A stretch of 64,000 bases of DNA, from positions 1 through 64,000 of the forward strand of contig NZ_JASJUU010000006.1 in assembly GCF_030125375.1 (NCBI RefSeq), in the 5' to 3' direction. Position numbers and translations under genes: made by a program. Numbering within the stretch: the stretch's first letter is position 1; each line of letters begins with the position of its first letter. This document shows positions 34,626-43,130 of this stretch, piece by piece. Under the pieces are notes generated by a model, which saw nothing but the letters and a program-made list of their open reading frames with translations, ran no database searches and was not told where the DNA came from. This DNA comes from Pseudoalteromonas umbrosa (GTDB lineage Bacteria; Pseudomonadota; Gammaproteobacteria; Enterobacterales; Alteromonadaceae).

Positions 34626-37421
34626 ATGGAACAAGGCCAATTAAGTCCCGAGTTAACAGCTTTAGCGCAGCAGCGTTTTACTGAGCTATTTCCAGGACAA
34701 GCTTTAAATCCACAAGCTTTGAGGCTATTGGCACTCAGTGACTTCGCTTATCGTATACTCTCTCAACATCCACAGTGGTTGGATTGGTTACTTGATGAAA
34801 ACGCGATGAATTGCAGAGATATAGAACCAGCACTGACAGGCGAGCTGGAAGTGTTAACAGAGGCACAGTGCTTTGTTCAATTAAGAATTTACCGCAAGCG
34901 GTTTTGGTTAAAACTGATGTGGCTTGATTTGGTGATGGGTAACGATATTGCTGACAGCATTGAATACCAATCGAAACTCAGTGAGCAACTCATTGATAGT
35001 GCTAATCAATGGGCATGTACTCAAGTCGCTAAAAGCAATGGTATGCCACTGGATGACGCGCAATCCCCGTTACCCATGCTTGTGTTGGGTATGGGAAAGC
35101 TGGGCGGACAGGAACTTAACTTTTCATCTGATATTGATTTGATATTTACCTATCCACTGTCGGTGAAGACGCAAGGTGGGCGCCGCAGTATAGAAGCGCA
35201 AGTTTTTTATACGAAGGTGGCCCAAAAGTTAATCGCTGCGCTTGACCAGCGAACGGCTGATGGACAAGTATTCAGGGTTGATATGCGCTTAAGGCCATTT
35301 GGAGAAAGCGGCCCGCTGGTCATGAGCTTTTCTGCGATGGAAGATTATTATCAAGATCAAGGCCGAGAGTGGGAGCGTTATGCGATGCTCAAAGCGCGCT
35401 TACTCGGTCAGCCAAACCAGTATTGGGATGAGTTTAAAGCGTTAATCAAACCTTTTGTATTTCGCCGATATATTGATTTTTCTGTGATTGAATCGCTGCG
35501 CAAAATGAAACATATGATAGCGCAAGAAGTGAGAAGAAAAGGGCTGATCAATAACATTAAATTAGGTGCTGGTGGGATCAGAGAGGTTGAGTTTATTGTT
35601 CAAGCGTTGCAAATGATCCGAGGTGGGCGAGAACCTGATCTGCAGACCCCATCACTATTAAGTGCATTGAGTATATTAGCGCGACAAGAGGTGATCCCGA
35701 GCTCTGTAGCATCAGGATTGAAATCGCAGTATTTGTTACTGCGTCGTGTTGAGCAGTATTTGCAAGCTTTTAATGATGAGCAAACACAAACTTTACCAGA
35801 TGACACGCTGAATCAAAACCGATTGTGCGCATTGTTAGGCCTGCCAGAATATGCGCAGCTGGTGGATTATCTTGAACAGGCTCAAGCCCAGATAAGGGCT
35901 GAGTTTTCTCAGGTGATTGGTGAGGAGCCCCATGATACGCAGGCGTTAAAAGCATGCTTTATATCTGCTTGGGAATATCAGGATGTGAGCTATCTAGACA
36001 TTGAATTCAGTGAGCAAGCGCACACCTTGTGGCAAAACACTTTGAATCTTTTTTACACAGATATAACCAAAAAACAGATCGGTGTGCGAGGGCGTGATGT
36101 GCTTGATAAGTTAATGCCTTTGGTACTTAGTGAAATTACGCCATTAAACTCACCGCAAGTGTTAGAGCGTGTGCTTGGTGTGATTTCTAAAGTCGCTTCT
36201 CGAACTGCTTATTTAGAGCTGCTTTATGAAAATCTAGGCGCACTTAAGCAGCTGATTAAGCTGTGCTCTCACAGTGCATGGATTGCACAGCAGATTGCAC
36301 GATATCCTATTTTGCTAGATGAGCTTATTGACCCTGCTGTGCTTTATCGCCCGCTGCCACTTAATGCATATTACAATGAAATCCAACAGTATTTTTTGCG
36401 TATCGATCCTCAAGACCTTGAACTGCAAATGGAAGCGCTCCGTCAATTTAAGCAAACACAACAATTGCGAATAGCAGCTGCGGATGCAACAGGGGTGTTA
36501 GATATTATGAAAGTGAGCGATCACTTGACGGCTTTAGCAGAATCAATAGTCGCCAAAGCCGTTGATATTGCATGGGGGCAAATGACAGTACGCTATGGTG
36601 CACCTCAGGGGACTTCATCAGAGGCAAAAGGCTTTGCGGTGATAGCATATGGTAAAGCCGGTGGATTTGAATTGGGGTACGACTCTGACTTGGATCTGGT
36701 GTTTGTTCACAACTGCGATGGCCAGAGTAAAACGACAGGTGATAAATCAATCGCCTCAAGACAGTTTTATCTTAAAATGGCGCAGCGTTTGATGCATTTA
36801 TTTAATACCCGTACGCTTTCGGGGATTTTATATGAACTAGATACTCGATTGAGGCCAGAAGGTAATTCAGGCTTACTTGCCATTAATATTGAAAGCTATC
36901 ACCAATATTTACGTGAGCAGGCTTGGACATGGGAACATCAGGCACTGGTGAGGGCGCGTATGATAGTAGGCGAAGAAGTGATGGCGAAACGCTTTTATAC
37001 GATACGACATGATATTTTGTGTCAGCAGCGTGATACAGCAAAGTTGCAATCAGATATTGTGACAATGCGTGAAAAAATGCGCCAACATTTATCTCAAGAC
37101 TCTTCGCTTGTGTTTGATTTAAAGCAAGGCCTAGGTGGTATGACGGATATTGAGTTTTTAGCGCAATATCTGGTATTGGCATTCGCTTATGACTATAAAG
37201 CTTTGACACGCTACTCGGACAATATTCGGATCTTCGAACTGGCCAGCCAAGAGTCGGTCATAAGTAGTGATGAAAAAAGCACGCTTACACAGGTTTATTG
37301 TCAACTAAGAGAGCATTATCACCTTAATAGTTTGAATAGTTCAGGTAAAACAGTGGATGCTTCACTAATGTCTGAGCAAAGCAAATATGTAAGAGAAATT
37401 TGGCAGGCCTACTTGCAGTAG
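34626..37421 (+). CDS. glnE: Glutamine synthetase adenylyltransferase/deadenylase
   Basis: GlnE adenylates glutamine synthetase when nitrogen is plentiful and removes AMP when it is scarce. It has two nucleotidyltransferase domains. The first (deadenylase) has GMGKLGGQELN with SDIDLIF near residue 155-175; the second (adenylase) has AYGKAGGFELG with SDLDLVF near 675-695. Both keep the metal-binding aspartates. The length is 931 residues (E. coli 946). A clean GGAGG site precedes the ATG. The gene stands alone, convergent with the TcpQ-like gene. Confidence 0.97.
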   Translation: MEQGQLSPELTALAQQRFTELFPGQALNPQALRLLALSDFAYRILSQHPQWLDWLLDENAMNCRDIEPALTGELEVLTEAQCFVQLRIYRKRFWLKLMWLDLVMGNDIADSIEYQSKLSEQLIDSANQWACTQVAKSNGMPLDDAQSPLPMLVLGMGKLGGQELNFSSDIDLIFTYPLSVKTQGGRRSIEAQVFYTKVAQKLIAALDQRTADGQVFRVDMRLRPFGESGPLVMSFSAMEDYYQDQGREWERYAMLKARLLGQPNQYWDEFKALIKPFVFRRYIDFSVIESLRKMKHMIAQEVRRKGLINNIKLGAGGIREVEFIVQALQMIRGGREPDLQTPSLLSALSILARQEVIPSSVASGLKSQYLLLRRVEQYLQAFNDEQTQTLPDDTLNQNRLCALLGLPEYAQLVDYLEQAQAQIRAEFSQVIGEEPHDTQALKACFISAWEYQDVSYLDIEFSEQAHTLWQNTLNLFYTDITKKQIGVRGRDVLDKLMPLVLSEITPLNSPQVLERVLGVISKVASRTAYLELLYENLGALKQLIKLCSHSAWIAQQIARYPILLDELIDPAVLYRPLPLNAYYNEIQQYFLRIDPQDLELQMEALRQFKQTQQLRIAAADATGVLDIMKVSDHLTALAESIVAKAVDIAWGQMTVRYGAPQGTSSEAKGFAVIAYGKAGGFELGYDSDLDLVFVHNCDGQSKTTGDKSIASRQFYLKMAQRLMHLFNTRTLSGILYELDTRLRPEGNSGLLAINIESYHQYLREQAWTWEHQALVRARMIVGEEVMAKRFYTIRHDILCQQRDTAKLQSDIVTMREKMRQHLSQDSSLVFDLKQGLGGMTDIEFLAQYLVLAFAYDYKALTRYSDNIRIFELASQESVISSDEKSTLTQVYCQLREHYHLNSLNSSGKTVDASLMSEQSKYVREIWQAYLQ

Positions 37422-37428
37422 TAGGCCT
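37405..37428. terminator. Weak hairpin at the glnE stop codon
   Basis: AGGCCTACT (37405-37413) pairs with AGTAGGCCT (37420-37428) across the TAG stop. There is no T-run on either strand, so as a terminator it is weak; it may slow convergent transcripts. Confidence 0.4.
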
Positions 37429-37440
37429 TAAAATCAGAAC

Positions 37441-38049
37441 TTAGTTCGTTAGTCTGCGGCAATTTTCACGCACGAAGACGGAGGGCTTTTCAGTTATCAC
37501 AGCCGCACGTTGGCGGTGGCAGAAAAAGGTGTATACCTCGAATTCGAAATCATCATTGATGGCACGACCGACTTGATACAGGGCACTGACAAAATCGGAG
37601 TCAACTCGAAAGTTTTGTTTTACAACATAATCTTTACTCAGATACCAAAATAGTTGGATATCTTCTTGCTGCGCGTAATTGGTAAGCACACTTTTTAAAG
37701 TATTACCCATTTCAAAACGGCGAGGTTGGCTCTCTCCCGTCCACCTCTGGTGAGTTGGCTTTACGACTAGTCCGCGTTGAGCAAGTGCATCATCGAGTGG
37801 GAAAGTGGGTTTACCAATATCCATGACAAACTTTTCTCGCTCAGTGTCACGTTCATTAACGCGGTTTCTGTAATTAGCGTAAAACTGTGAAAGGCCTTGG
37901 GCGGCGGCATTGGTCGTTTCCTTGAACTCCATTTTTGGAATATTACCGTATAAAAAATAATACGCTGCCCACACTAATATCGCGCCCAGCGTAAGGTGCC
38001 TAGTCCAAAACCACATTGCCGATATTCGTTTTTTATTTTTTCTAGCCAT
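37441..38049 (-). CDS. TcpQ-like membrane-anchored protein
   Basis: This 202-residue protein has a positively charged start, one membrane helix (about 14-31), a helical periplasmic stretch, and a C-terminal domain (about 105-195) resembling TcpQ: TLKSVLTNYAQQEDIQLFWYLS followed by a beta-rich part. The TcpQ/PilL-type domain occurs in pilus and secretion assembly proteins, where it aids the outer-membrane ring. Here it stands alone next to lpxL with no pilus genes, so the role is open. The family call is from memory. Confidence 0.65.
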   Translation of the reverse strand: MARKNKKRISAMWFWTRHLTLGAILVWAAYYFLYGNIPKMEFKETTNAAAQGLSQFYANYRNRVNERDTEREKFVMDIGKPTFPLDDALAQRGLVVKPTHQRWTGESQPRRFEMGNTLKSVLTNYAQQEDIQLFWYLSKDYVVKQNFRVDSDFVSALYQVGRAINDDFEFEVYTFFCHRQRAAVITEKPSVFVRENCRRLTN

Positions 38050-38078
38050 TATTTTAGTTCGACGTTGTTATTCAATTA

Positions 38079-39002
38079 TTAATAATACGAAGGCGCATCT
38101 TTATCTGGTCGTGTTTTGAAGCGTCTATGTAGCCACATATATTGATCAGGTGCTTCCATTATCGATTGCTCCATTCGCTTATTTACGCGTGTGACATCAT
38201 GGTTTTCATCATTACTTGGAAACTCAGCCATCGCAGGTTGAATAGTAATATGGTATTTACCTTGTTTATCACGTAAACCAACTAAGCTCAATGTCTCACA
38301 CTTTTGACTAGAAGCAAATAGTAATGTACCCGTTGTTGTTGCTGCATCGGGTACTGCAAAGAACGGTGCAAATTCACAGCGCTTTCTACCATAGTCTTGA
38401 TCTGGTAGGTAATAACATACCTTTTTATTATGCAGTGCTTTGAGTAGCCCTTTCACATCTCGTTTGCCAATCAAAAATTCATTAGAGCGCAATCGACCTT
38501 TAGTCATGAAGTATTCCATGAGGGGATTATTATGGGGACGATAAAAACCAATACCCTGAGTATTCGTTCCCAGTACTCTTCCTAACATTTCTAAATGCAG
38601 CATATGCGGCACAAGGAGTAAAACACCTTTGCCATTGTTACGCGCTGTTTCAAAGTGTTCTAACCCTGAAATAGATCCGACAGCGCGCTTAACACGCCAT
38701 TCTGGCCACCACCAAGCCATACCGGTTTCAAATGTAGCGATACCAGTATTTTCCATATTTTTTAATACCATGGCATTTCGCTGTTGCTCGTCCATATCCG
38801 GAAAGCACAGTTTGAGGTTGACTTCAGCAATTTTACGACGCTTTTTCAAAAAGCGATGCACAATTCGACCCAGCAGTTTGCCAAGCATGAATTGCACATT
38901 TTGTGGTAGCCAAGATAAAGAGTATAAAACGATAACACCGATCCAAGTTAGCCAGAACTTAGGTGCTAAAAATTGCAGTTTAAATGTTGGATTATGGACC
39001 AA
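38079..39002 (-). CDS. lpxL: Lipid A acyltransferase, LpxL type
   Basis: This 307-residue late acyltransferase of lipid A synthesis adds a secondary acyl chain from acyl-ACP to Kdo2-lipid IVA. A hydrophobic N-terminal anchor (about 15-35) is followed by the catalytic HxxxxE motif, here His133 and Glu138 in HMLHLEML. The later YLPDQDYGRK segment is also typical. E. coli LpxL has 306 residues; LpxP is nearly as similar, so the chain length added cannot be told. The gene lies 29 bp upstream of the TcpQ-like gene. Confidence 0.88.
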   Translation of the reverse strand: MVHNPTFKLQFLAPKFWLTWIGVIVLYSLSWLPQNVQFMLGKLLGRIVHRFLKKRRKIAEVNLKLCFPDMDEQQRNAMVLKNMENTGIATFETGMAWWWPEWRVKRAVGSISGLEHFETARNNGKGVLLLVPHMLHLEMLGRVLGTNTQGIGFYRPHNNPLMEYFMTKGRLRSNEFLIGKRDVKGLLKALHNKKVCYYLPDQDYGRKRCEFAPFFAVPDAATTTGTLLFASSQKCETLSLVGLRDKQGKYHITIQPAMAEFPSNDENHDVTRVNKRMEQSIMEAPDQYMWLHRRFKTRPDKDAPSYY

Positions 39003-39085
39003 GTGAAATACTCTCGTACAGCTATAAAAGAGCGTAGTTTATCGATAACAGCTGTGATGCTCAAGTAGCGGCGGAGAATGGTGGG

Positions 39086-39120
39086 AAATATCAGACCAGC
39101 TAAATGCTGATCTGATATTG
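39086..39120 (-). terminator. Candidate tolC terminator
   Basis: On the minus strand AATATCAGAT-CAGC-ATTT-AGCTG-GTCTGATATTT forms a long imperfect hairpin just after the tolC stop. The T-tract is short (ATTT), so efficiency is uncertain. Confidence 0.5.
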
Positions 39121-39127
39121 AATGCAA

Positions 39128-40477
39128 TTAAAGTGCAGCTTGAAGGCCTCTGTTGATCGCTTCTAAATCTGCTCGGCTTAATTCGCCAGATGCTTGCTTT
39201 AACTGTAGAGTTGAAACAATGTATCTATAACGTAAGTTAGCTAAGTCACGTTTTGCTCTATAAAGGTTTTGCGTGCTAACTAGTACATCTACGATTGTAC
39301 GAGTACCTACTTCAAAACCAGCTTCAGTCGCTTGTAATGCACTTTCCACTGAAACAACCGCTTGTTCCAGTGCGCGATAAGTTGCAACATTTGACATCAC
39401 TTGGTTATATGACGTGATAACAGAGCGTGTCACGTTACGCATTGATGCTTCTAAATCTTCGCTTGCGGCAACATAAAGTGCTCGAGCTTGATCGGTTGCA
39501 GCAACAGTGCGTCCACCTGAGTATATAGGTACATTAAGATTTAGGGAGATGTTTGTTGAATCGCCGCGTGGTGCAAGTTCTCTACCTGGAGAGTTTGCGA
39601 GCGAATCTCCATGAGTCGCTGTCAGTGAAAGAGTTGGATAGTGGCCAGCTTGTGCTAAGTCAATTTGATCTTCTGCAATTTCTAAAGATGCTTTTGCAAC
39701 TTGTAGTGCTAAGTTTTTCTCTTTCGCAATATCGATGAAGTCATCTGATTTTCGATTTGGTTTAACTGTAGAAAATTTATCAGTATTGAGAGCATTCAGC
39801 TTCGAGTGGTATTTTCCTGTAATCGTACGCAGCGTTTCACGGGCTGTTTCCACGTCATTCGTTGCAACAATTTCATTGGCCACTGATTGGTCAAACTGAG
39901 CTTGTGCTTCGTGTACATCGGTGATTGCAGTCAAACCGACTTCATAACGTTGTTTGGTTTGCTCTAGCTGACGTTCAATTGCGCGTTTTTCAGCTTGGAC
40001 AAACTCTAATTTATCAAGTTCACTTAAGACATCAAAATAACCCTGAGCAATGCGAACAATCAGATTTTGCTTCTCTTGTTCGTATTGTGTTATTGACTGC
40101 ATTGCACGCTTCTCTGCAATTGTCAGGCTTTCCCAAACACCCATGTTAAAAATGGTTTGGTTCAGTGTCAGAGTACGGCCGAAAGAATCATTCCAGCTGT
40201 CCATCACTTGGTAGCCAGTTGCATCGGTTTGTGAATTAGGTGCGCCAGTCGTATCTGTATCAGAGTAGCTAAAGCTTAAATTTAAAGAGGGTAGTAACTC
40301 GCCAAGTGCGCTGTCCTGTGCATATTTTTGTGCATCCGCGCTTGCTTTTGCACGCAAAACAGTAGGATCATTTGCAGTTGCAATATCGTATACTTGTAAT
40401 AAGTCTTCTGCGTTAGCGGCATTGCTTGACAAAGCACAGCTCAAGCCAACCAGCATAGATAAAATGGTTTTTTTCAT
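39128..40477 (-). CDS. tolC: Outer-membrane efflux channel TolC
   Basis: TolC forms a trimeric outer-membrane channel and periplasmic tunnel used by multidrug efflux pumps and type I secretion. The 449-residue protein has a signal peptide (about 1-23, ending NAANA), two repeats of coiled-coil helical hairpins and beta strands, and the family motif LGLYHWL-free C-end KQASGELSRADLEAIN. It is shorter than E. coli TolC (493) at the C-terminus. It is divergent from nudF, the same neighbourhood as in E. coli. Confidence 0.92.
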   Translation of the reverse strand: MKKTILSMLVGLSCALSSNAANAEDLLQVYDIATANDPTVLRAKASADAQKYAQDSALGELLPSLNLSFSYSDTDTTGAPNSQTDATGYQVMDSWNDSFGRTLTLNQTIFNMGVWESLTIAEKRAMQSITQYEQEKQNLIVRIAQGYFDVLSELDKLEFVQAEKRAIERQLEQTKQRYEVGLTAITDVHEAQAQFDQSVANEIVATNDVETARETLRTITGKYHSKLNALNTDKFSTVKPNRKSDDFIDIAKEKNLALQVAKASLEIAEDQIDLAQAGHYPTLSLTATHGDSLANSPGRELAPRGDSTNISLNLNVPIYSGGRTVAATDQARALYVAASEDLEASMRNVTRSVITSYNQVMSNVATYRALEQAVVSVESALQATEAGFEVGTRTIVDVLVSTQNLYRAKRDLANLRYRYIVSTLQLKQASGELSRADLEAINRGLQAAL

Positions 40478-40520
40478 TATTTGTGCAGTCCTTAGACAAT
40501 TTTGATGTCAGCATGTTACC

Positions 40521-40534
40521 TTGTTTTAAAACAA
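40521..40534. promoter_or_regulatory. 14-bp palindrome near tolC start
   Basis: TTGTTTTAAAACAA is an exact palindrome 44 bp upstream of tolC. It could be an operator or simply AT-rich sequence. Confidence 0.3.
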
Positions 40535-40581
40535 AATCCCAACGGCTAACCAGAGATAAAGGCAAAACAAGTGTAACAGAA

Positions 40582-40613
40582 TATAATACTTAGCAAGTTC
40601 ACACGCTAAGTAT
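40582..40613 (+). promoter_or_regulatory. Inverted repeat overlapping a -10 box, tolC-nudF gap
   Basis: ATACTTAGC (40586-40594) and GCTAAGTAT (40605-40613) form a perfect 9-bp inverted repeat with a 10-bp spacer. It overlaps TATAAT at 40582-40587. The layout suits an operator that blocks RNA polymerase, but no matching -35 or regulator was found. The target could be nudF or, on the other strand, tolC. Confidence 0.45.
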
Positions 40614-40688
40614 ATTCACGTTAATTAAGAGCAATATGGGGATAAAATAGCCTAGATTAAACCCCTTTTGATGAATGTAGGATGAAAT

Positions 40689-41309
40689 ATGAAAGAAATT
40701 AACCAATACAGTCGTGAGCATGTGATGCTAAAGGCATCACCGAACCAGGTATTGTATGATGGTTTTTTCAAGATAGAAGAATATGTTTTTGAACATGCGT
40801 TATTTGCTGGAGGCGTGAGTGAACCAATTCGAAGGGAAATTCTTGAGCGAGGGCATGCGGTTGCAGTACTGCCTTATGATCCGGTTCGTGACGAAATACT
40901 ATTGATAGAGCAAATCCGGATTGGAGCATTAGCAACCAAAAGCTCGCCTTGGTTATTAGAATGTATTGCTGGGATGGCTGAAGGCAGTGATGATTTAGAA
41001 GCAGTTGCTCGCAAAGAGGCACAGGAAGAAGCCGGTTTGGAACTTTCTGAGTTGCATTACATGTGTTCATATTTATCCAGCCCCGGAGGCACAACTGAGC
41101 GATTGTATCTATATCTTGCACAAGTTAATTTGCAAGACTATCAAGGGGGCACTTTTGGTTTACCTGAAGAAGGGGAAGATATCAAAACCCATATTATGTC
41201 ATTTGATGAGGCAATGTGCAGGTTAGAATCAGAGGAAATAGATAACGCTGCGACGGTGATTAGTCTACAATGGTTAGCGCTAAACAAATCCAAGTTGTCA
41301 TTTAAGTAG
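40689..41309 (+). CDS. nudF: ADP-ribose pyrophosphatase, NudF type
   Basis: NudF splits ADP-ribose into AMP and ribose 5-phosphate. The 206-residue protein has a Nudix box with two conservative replacements: GMAEGSDDLEAVARKEAQEEAG has Asp instead of the first Glu and Lys-Glu where Arg-Glu is usual. The three catalytic glutamates (KEAQEE) are kept, so it should be active. It begins the nudF-yqiB-cpdA-yqiA-parE-parC row, as in E. coli. Confidence 0.9.
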   Translation: MKEINQYSREHVMLKASPNQVLYDGFFKIEEYVFEHALFAGGVSEPIRREILERGHAVAVLPYDPVRDEILLIEQIRIGALATKSSPWLLECIAGMAEGSDDLEAVARKEAQEEAGLELSELHYMCSYLSSPGGTTERLYLYLAQVNLQDYQGGTFGLPEEGEDIKTHIMSFDEAMCRLESEEIDNAATVISLQWLALNKSKLSFK

Positions 41310-41324
41310 TAAACGGGAGTCGCT

Positions 41325-41804
41325 TTGTCTGACTTAATCCATAAAGAGCATAACGGAAACGCAGTAAATCGAGGTTATGTTCAGTCTTTACCAAAGTACA
41401 TCACCTTGTGCGAGCGTAACTATTTACGGGCACTTAAGGTGCTGCCTGAAGAAAAGGTAGGGGCGCGTCGCCAAATTAAAATTGGTTCAATGGATTTCTT
41501 CATTTCAATAGACAATGTAGAAAAATACACGACAGACATCAAAATTACTCAGCAGCATAGCTTGAGCAGTCACTTAGGGCAATTTGAGTTGGCCGTGAGG
41601 TTATATCATGATGCAAAAGTCGCTGAAGTATATCAGCATAATTACCATCAACGTGTGAAGCCATCATACCGCTACCCGAATCCGAGTATGCACCATAAAG
41701 ATGAAAAATATCAGCTTAATGCGTTTTTAGGAGACTGGCTGTTGGCATGTGTTGAAAGTGGTCGCGTACCTCTTGATTGGGATGTGAATAATGGATTGGT
41801 TTAA
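41325..41804 (+). CDS. yqiB: DUF1249 family protein YqiB
   Basis: This is a 159-residue soluble protein of the DUF1249 family, with YVQSLPKYITLCERNYLRAL near the start, and a conserved RYPNPSMHHKDEKYQLN segment. The function is unknown. It starts with TTG at 41325 after GGGAG and overlaps the cpdA start by 14 bp, which suggests coupled translation. Its place between nudF and cpdA is conserved in enterics. Confidence 0.88.
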   Translation: MSDLIHKEHNGNAVNRGYVQSLPKYITLCERNYLRALKVLPEEKVGARRQIKIGSMDFFISIDNVEKYTTDIKITQQHSLSSHLGQFELAVRLYHDAKVAEVYQHNYHQRVKPSYRYPNPSMHHKDEKYQLNAFLGDWLLACVESGRVPLDWDVNNGLV

Positions 41805-42555
41805 TGAAGCGTATTACTTTGACCAAACACAGTTAAAGCTTGCACATATTACAGACACACACCTATTTGAGCATGCAGGTGGCGAGTATTTTTCAGTTAA
41901 GACGGCCGAGCACTTCAAACACGTACTGGTCGATTTAGCACAGCAAAATTTAGATGCCGTGATTTTCGGTGGAGACCTTACCCAAGATCATACTTTTGGT
42001 TCTTATCAATTATTTGCGACCTTAGTGAGTGAGTCGGAGTTACAATGTCCTGTATTTTGGTTACCGGGCAATCATGATGACATCGCGTATTTAAATGAAA
42101 TAAGCCAAGGGCAAATAGTATCAGCGAAAAAAATGAGTTTTAAGTTGGGCCAAATCTTGTTAGTGAATAGCAAAGGTGAAACCCCAGCAGGTTGGATAAC
42201 TGAAAAGCATTTATCTGAAATAAAACAACAGTGTACTGTTCCAAGCCTTGTCTTTTGTCATCATAACCCATTATCTATCCAAGGCTATTTAGATAAGCAT
42301 ATGTTGGAAAATGGTCCGCAATTGTTGAACACGCTGGTCGATTCTCAATATGCTTTGGCGCTTTTTCATGGTCATGTACACAATGAATATGGATTTAATT
42401 TCAGAGATCTCCCTATTTACGCAACCCCCGCGACGTCGATTCAGTTTACGAAACATACCAGTGATTGGCAGCAACAAGACTTGGGAGCTGGATATCGACT
42501 TATCAATTGGTCGCAGGCAGGTGTGCAGACAGAGGTAAGATGGTTAGTAAAGTAA
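41791..42555 (+). CDS. cpdA: 3',5'-cyclic AMP phosphodiesterase CpdA
   Basis: CpdA hydrolyses cAMP to AMP and so limits CRP signalling. The 254-residue metallophosphatase has all the metal motifs in order: ITDTHLF (about 21-26), GGDLTQD, GNHDD and HGHVHNE. E. coli CpdA has 275 residues. It overlaps yqiB by 14 bp and yqiA by 16 bp, so the three are tightly coupled. Confidence 0.9.
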   Translation: MDWFNEAYYFDQTQLKLAHITDTHLFEHAGGEYFSVKTAEHFKHVLVDLAQQNLDAVIFGGDLTQDHTFGSYQLFATLVSESELQCPVFWLPGNHDDIAYLNEISQGQIVSAKKMSFKLGQILLVNSKGETPAGWITEKHLSEIKQQCTVPSLVFCHHNPLSIQGYLDKHMLENGPQLLNTLVDSQYALALFHGHVHNEYGFNFRDLPIYATPATSIQFTKHTSDWQQQDLGAGYRLINWSQAGVQTEVRWLVK

Positions 42556-43097
42556 TTTATATCCATGGGTTTAATAGTTCAGAGAAGTCGTTTAAAGCGC
42601 AGCAACTGGGAGAGTATTTTAAAGACCGTTGTGAATACCTCGTTCCTCGGTTACATTATGATCCGCGCGTTGCAATGCTTCAGTTGGAAAGTATGATTGA
42701 TGATGAGTGCGCGCTGGTTGGCAGTTCTTTGGGTGGTTTTTTTGCCACATACTTATCACAAACGTTTAATTTACGCGCGGTAGTGGTCAATCCGGCAGTA
42801 CGACCGGACAAATTACTATGGGATTACCTTGGTCCTCAGTATAATCCCTACCAAGAATTGAATTATGAACTTACAATAGAGCATATGAGTGCATTGCAAC
42901 GTATGTATATTGCAAAGCCATCAATGCCGAGCAATCTTTTACTATTGCAGCAAACAGCAGATGAAGTATTACCTTATCAAGAGGCTGTGAACTATTACCG
43001 AGACTGCCCATCAATAATAGAGTTTGGTGGTGACCATAGTTTCGTCGGCTTTGAGAGGCACTTTAGTCGCATTGCCAACTATCTTAAAATTAAATAA
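42540..43097 (+). CDS. yqiA: YqiA family esterase
   Basis: YqiA is a small alpha/beta hydrolase; the E. coli protein is an esterase for short acyl chains. From the ATG at 42540 (AGAGGTAAG upstream) it has 185 residues (E. coli 193). It has the oxyanion-type YIHGFNSS start, the nucleophile elbow GSSLGGFFA with Ser, and the late Asp and GDHSF histidine. A longer frame starting inside cpdA is not conserved. Confidence 0.92.
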   Translation: MVSKVIYIHGFNSSEKSFKAQQLGEYFKDRCEYLVPRLHYDPRVAMLQLESMIDDECALVGSSLGGFFATYLSQTFNLRAVVVNPAVRPDKLLWDYLGPQYNPYQELNYELTIEHMSALQRMYIAKPSMPSNLLLLQQTADEVLPYQEAVNYYRDCPSIIEFGGDHSFVGFERHFSRIANYLKIK

Positions 43098-43130
43098 AAC
43101 AGTTAGAACTAAAATTAGTCAGTAGCATTT

